Source: Quercus robur (taxonomy: Eukaryota > Streptophyta > Magnoliopsida > Fagales > Fagaceae). From it: 64,000 nucleotides of DNA. Under the pieces are notes generated by a model. That model had not been told where the DNA came from. It was given only the letters and a program-made list of their open reading frames with translations, and searched no databases. This document shows, one piece after another, positions 60,801 to 64,000 of the stretch; within the stretch, counting starts at the first letter, position 1; every line of letters starts with the position of its first letter. Location of the stretch: assembly GCF_932294415.1 (NCBI RefSeq), contig NC_065535.1, positions 86,520,862 through 86,584,861 on the forward strand. The letters are read 5' to 3'. Position numbers and translations under genes: made by a program.

Positions 60801-62584
60801 GGGAAAAACAACCCACTTTATGGTGAGAGCAAAGTCTCAACCAATATTGCTAATCAAGAGTGAATTTACCAATACAAAGGTAATGAAAGTTAACCACAAC
60901 AAATACCGAGGCTAAGCTAGCAAGATATGTAATATGGAATGTAAGAGACAAACCATCAAACACATAGAGGCCATACACAATATGTTCGATGATTTGCCTC
61001 CTAAATTTCATATTACATATCTTACTTGTTTATCCTCACTATGTGTTGGGACTAACTGTTTTTATTTTTATTTTTTTATATATATTTTTTTGTTAGGTAA
61101 ATAGGGTGAGTCTGGTTGAGTTTGAACCTTAATGCCCAGATACCATATAGATGTTTTTTTTTTGGTTGGATAATTAAATAGTAACAATGGGGGCAATGGG
61201 AGATGAGAATTTGAATCTTGGATGTTTCCATTGAAAACACCAGCAAGTACCAATTGAGCTGCAAGACTCTTGGCCACCATGTTGGAATCACTGGGATATG
61301 CCTTGAACGCTTGACTAATTTCTATTAGCTTATGTGTTAGTAAATTCACAAGTGCTTGATAATACTGGTTGAATGAGATGAGACTTTGCTCACCACTAGG
61401 TAATTTTTTCCAACGCCAATATCATAAATACGACTATATCAAAATAAAAAGAAAAAGAAAATGACCAATGGATTCCAAGTAGTACATTGTAACCTACCTG
61501 CTCTAGAAAGCTCCCAATTATCATCATTCCCGACTTGAAACACATTGAAACCAAGTAGCCCGCTCTGCTTTGCATAAGAAACTTTAGCTTTAACAGCCTC
61601 CACATCGTCATAGTTAATCCAAGTCGGCCCAATTGTGCAGAAATTCACCACATAGGTAGCATTATACACTGGAGCAGCTTCAGAAGGAAAGCTTCTAAGA
61701 TACGGTTTTATGAACTTATAGCCCATGGCACCGTCGGCTGTAACAGCTGGACCGATAGCTGGTGCACCCATTGCATTGTTGTTGGGGTCCAAAAGTGTCC
61801 ACGCATACCCATGGTAAGGCAAGCCCAAAACCAATTTGCTAAGCAAAAATCCTCTTCTCTTCCACTCTTTTATGCCGCTATCAGTATTAGCCCCATTCTT
61901 TGGGTCATATAAAGCCGCATGAGTGTATGTGAAATTGTCGATTCTAGGCACATAGTAGTCATATGCTTTAACATGTACCCAATCCAAGTTTTTCATCATG
62001 GACTCAATTGGGTAACTCACTGAATCCAAAGCTGGCAAGTAATAACCAGACATGACCAATAGCAACTCTGACTTGCTAGAGTTTTTTGCCTCAGAAACCA
62101 CAGCAATTCGCCACTCGTTCAAAAGGGTATCTAAATTGGTCATGTCCGAGATTTTGCTTGGTAGAACCCCACAAAGGTCTATGCCATGAAACCCATAAAA
62201 CCTTGCTGTTTCTATAGAGGACTGAATAAAAGAATTTCTAAAAGAGGACTGGTTGATCATTGAAAAGAAGATTGGAGAGTCTTCTCTGCCAACCCATACG
62301 GACAAAAGCGTTGTAACCAATGGGTTCTTGAGCTTTACAGTGTTGGTGAAAGTAGAGAACTTTTGTTCGGTGGAGGAGTTGATAGAGAGGTGGTAGTTGG
62401 AAGAGTTTATGTAAGCAAAAGCACATAGTAGGTGAGTAAAGAGCTTAGAGTTTATATCAGAAATGACAGTTTCACTACCTGAATAATAATAACCAGCTTT
62501 AATCCAGGATTGTTGGGTTGAACAGTAGGATTTGAGTGGCAGAGAGTGGAGGAGGAAGAGTAGGGTGACAAGTTTGAACGCCAT
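57809..62584 (-). CDS. Copy B: GH18 chitinase-like receptor-like kinase (CHRK1-type), apparently intact
   Basis: Seven exons on the minus strand: 62584-61498, 60387-60256, 60153-59972, 59157-58947, 58699-58462, 58375-58225 and 58117-57809. They total 2310 bp, about 769 residues, with every junction GT-AG and in phase. Domains: signal peptide ([21 protein letters not shown]), a GH18 fold to about residue 360, a membrane span and a Ser/Thr kinase. The kinase has [24 protein letters not shown] and PPEY. The GH18 catalytic loop reads HGIDLCGV (133-140), so the proton-donating Glu is Val and two of three Asp are replaced; hydrolysis is not expected. Several N-glycosylation sequons sit in the ectodomain (NSSNYH, NSST, NFT, NAT). 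It is the best candidate for the working member of the cluster. Its likely role, by family, is plasma-membrane signalling in response to a glycan-like ligand, which is inference. Confidence 0.92.
59554..59667 (-). mobile_element. Short tRNA-derived SINE-like insert in an intron of copy B
   Basis: It is equivalent to the insert at 4617-4730, with 13-bp direct repeats at 59554-59566 and 59655-59667 and the same A- and B-box-like words. Confidence 0.6.
61150..61284 (-). mobile_element. tRNA-derived SINE-like insert with A-rich tail, copy B
   Basis: On the minus strand it reads GCAGCTCAATTGGTACTTGC, then GATTCAAATTCTC, and ends in an A-run (T-run 61154-61162). It is better preserved than its partner at 6185-6312. 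Confidence 0.55.
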
Positions 62585-63103
62585 TGAAAAATGATGTCTG
62601 ATGCTTTGGTAGCTGGTACCTTGACAAAGCGTAACTATATTTAGCTAGAGATAAACAAGACCATAACTCCATAAGGAATAGAAAAATGTTAAGGAATACT
62701 CAACACAATGACTTGCGTCTAGATTTCGTTGGAGAATAACAATTCCTTGCCGACACGGGAAACGTTGAGAATTCAAACTCATGACGTGGCGTCTTCAAGT
62801 TTTTGGTTGCATTTTTCACGAGGTTGATCGTGCATTAACAAAACGATAAATATGTAATAATAAAGCACACATTTTTTTAATAATTAAAATCGTGAGTTAG
62901 AAATATGATTTCGATTTTAAACTGGTGTTTTCTCGCTCATGATTTCAGTTAAAAAAATAGGTGTGGTGATGTGTAACAAGATAATTTATTAAATATGTAT
63001 GAAATTTGTTGTGAATTTTTATATGCTTCCAGACGCTTTTTTTTTTTTTTTTTTTTTTTTTTAATAAAAAGAAAGACTTATTGATATAATAATGTGGATG
63101 CAT
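62585..63103 (-). promoter_or_regulatory. Upstream region of copy B (single unit)
   Basis: Bases 62585-62690 are a diverged, single version of the ~440-bp unit amplified in front of copy A. Bases 62700-63103 match 11862-11908 and 12240-12690 of the copy A side, without the MITE. A T-run of about 28 lies at 63037-63062. The match ends where the LINE fragment begins. Confidence 0.65.
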
Positions 63104-63104
63104 G

Positions 63105-63745
63105 ACTAATGGGTTGCTATGAAAAAAGGGATGGGCACTTTTAACAAGGAATGTAGATGGTTGGTGACAAAAAATAGCACTTTGAATATTTGGCATAATA
63201 ATTGGACTAATGGGGTTCCCTTAGAAAGTTGATTCAAGGACCAATTTCCCAAGAAGTTTATTGTTTGGAAATTAAAGATATTATGCTTGATGTGGGGTGG
63301 GATTGGGAGAAACTAACATTTGAACTTCCTGATGAAGTTAAGGGATTGATTTGTGCAATTCCCATTTCAACCTTAGGTGGTGGCCTAGACAAGTTGGCTT
63401 GGTCCGGGTCACCTAATGGGTCATTTGATGTCAAAAGCGCTTATGGGATTGCTATGAAGTCTTCTAATGCTACTGTTTTCTCGGTTAGCTGGATTTGGAA
63501 GATAGATTTGTTGCCAAAAGTTAGATTGTTTTTTTGGTTGTGTGCCCACAATAGTATTGGTGTTAAAGTTTGTCTAGGAAGAAGAGGAGTAGTTCAAGAT
63601 GAAGTGTGTCCTGTTTGCTGCAATGGGAGTGAAGCTATTTTGCATGCCTTGAGGGATTTCTCCCATTTGAAACATGTGTGGAATCAGCTAGGGGTTACGG
63701 CTTCTAACCATGAGTTTTTGGCATGTTAATTTGGTGGATTGGCTG
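63105..63745 (+). mobile_element. LINE fragment (zinc-finger region downstream of RT)
   Basis: The frame from 63229 reads LIQGPISQEVYCLEI, then WSGSPNGSFDVKSAYGIA, then WIWKIDLLPKVRLFFWLCAHNS and CPVCCNGSEAILHALRDFSHLKHVW. This is the reverse-transcriptase-associated zinc-binding domain seen also at 26050-26550, but a different LINE subfamily. Upstream sequence (63105-63228) has a stop in frame. RT and RNase H are absent. The right edge coincides with a possible LTR start. Confidence 0.85.
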
Positions 63746-64000
63746 TGTAACACCCCGACCCAATTTTTATAATTAAACTATGTGTTTAAGTGGTTAAGTA
63801 TTATTAATATTTTAAGCCACTTACTTACAAAAATTAATATAAAAGTATTTAATAAACATATTATTTTATAATGTCATTGAATAAGAATTTTAAAGATTAT
63901 AAATAATTGAAATGGCTATTTGTATTATAAGTACATATTTAGTATGTGCAAAATTATATTAAGTGGTTTAAGTTATTTGATTTATAATTGTTGGTGTTTA
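63746..64000 (+). mobile_element. Possible start of an LTR running off the window
   Basis: TGTAACACCCCGACCC is a frequent first word of plant LTRs, and it interrupts the LINE fragment. The following 240 bases are AT-rich with no other landmark. The right half lies outside the window, so the call is tentative. Confidence 0.35.

Overview
The window is nuclear DNA from a flowering plant, most likely a woody eudicot. The evidence is AT-rich intergenic DNA, GT-AG introns, Tat-type gypsy elements, plant L1-type LINEs, tRNA-derived SINEs, and two plant-specific receptor-kinase families. No species can be named from the sequence alone. No bacterial, organellar, CRISPR or rRNA feature was seen, and no tRNA gene.

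The host content is a small cluster of class V chitinase-like receptor kinases on the minus strand plus one STRUBBELIG-family LRR receptor kinase on the plus strand. The chitinase-like set has four members: a decayed chitinase exon (640-1640), nearly complete copy A (2849-8786), a kinase-exon fragment C (35226-35790) and copy B (57809-62584), which appears intact. A and B share seven exons with matching phases: a GH18 ectodomain, a transmembrane exon and five kinase exons. In both, the GH18 catalytic acid and neighbouring acidic residues are replaced, so the ectodomain should bind rather than cut. Copy A has a changed splice donor (GT to AT). Its 5' end and upstream region are amplified into seven tandem ~440-bp units (8774-11846), while B has one.

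Layout: 1-560, low complexity. 640-8786, pseudogene, shared blocks and copy A. 8774-11846, promoter/5'-end array. 11909-12233, small TIR element. 12795-22663, a Tat-type gypsy element with 464-bp LTRs, a perfect 5-bp target duplication and an antisense gene. 23220-27410, a 5'-truncated LINE. 28615-29692, a Harbinger-like non-autonomous transposon with TTA duplication. 29919-35217, a heavily decayed gypsy relative full of short tandem repeats. 35226-37600, kinase fragment and shared block. 38193-38351, SINE. 39005-46955, the STRUBBELIG-family gene with a hAT element in its last intron. 47000-50500, AT-rich. 50520-55900, a large minisatellite built of alternating inverted arrays. 57809-63103, copy B and its upstream region. 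63105-63745, a LINE fragment. 63746 onward, possibly an LTR that leaves the window.

Blocks X and Y, which are adjacent beside copy A (1877-2258 and 2282-2492), flank an ~18-kb interval in the second half (37079-37590 and 55955-56122). That interval holds the STRUBBELIG-family gene and the minisatellite, so the two halves look like a segmental duplication that differs by insertion or loss of this interval. All exon boundaries were read by eye from splice consensus, reading phase and comparison of the paralogs. No alignment or database search was run.
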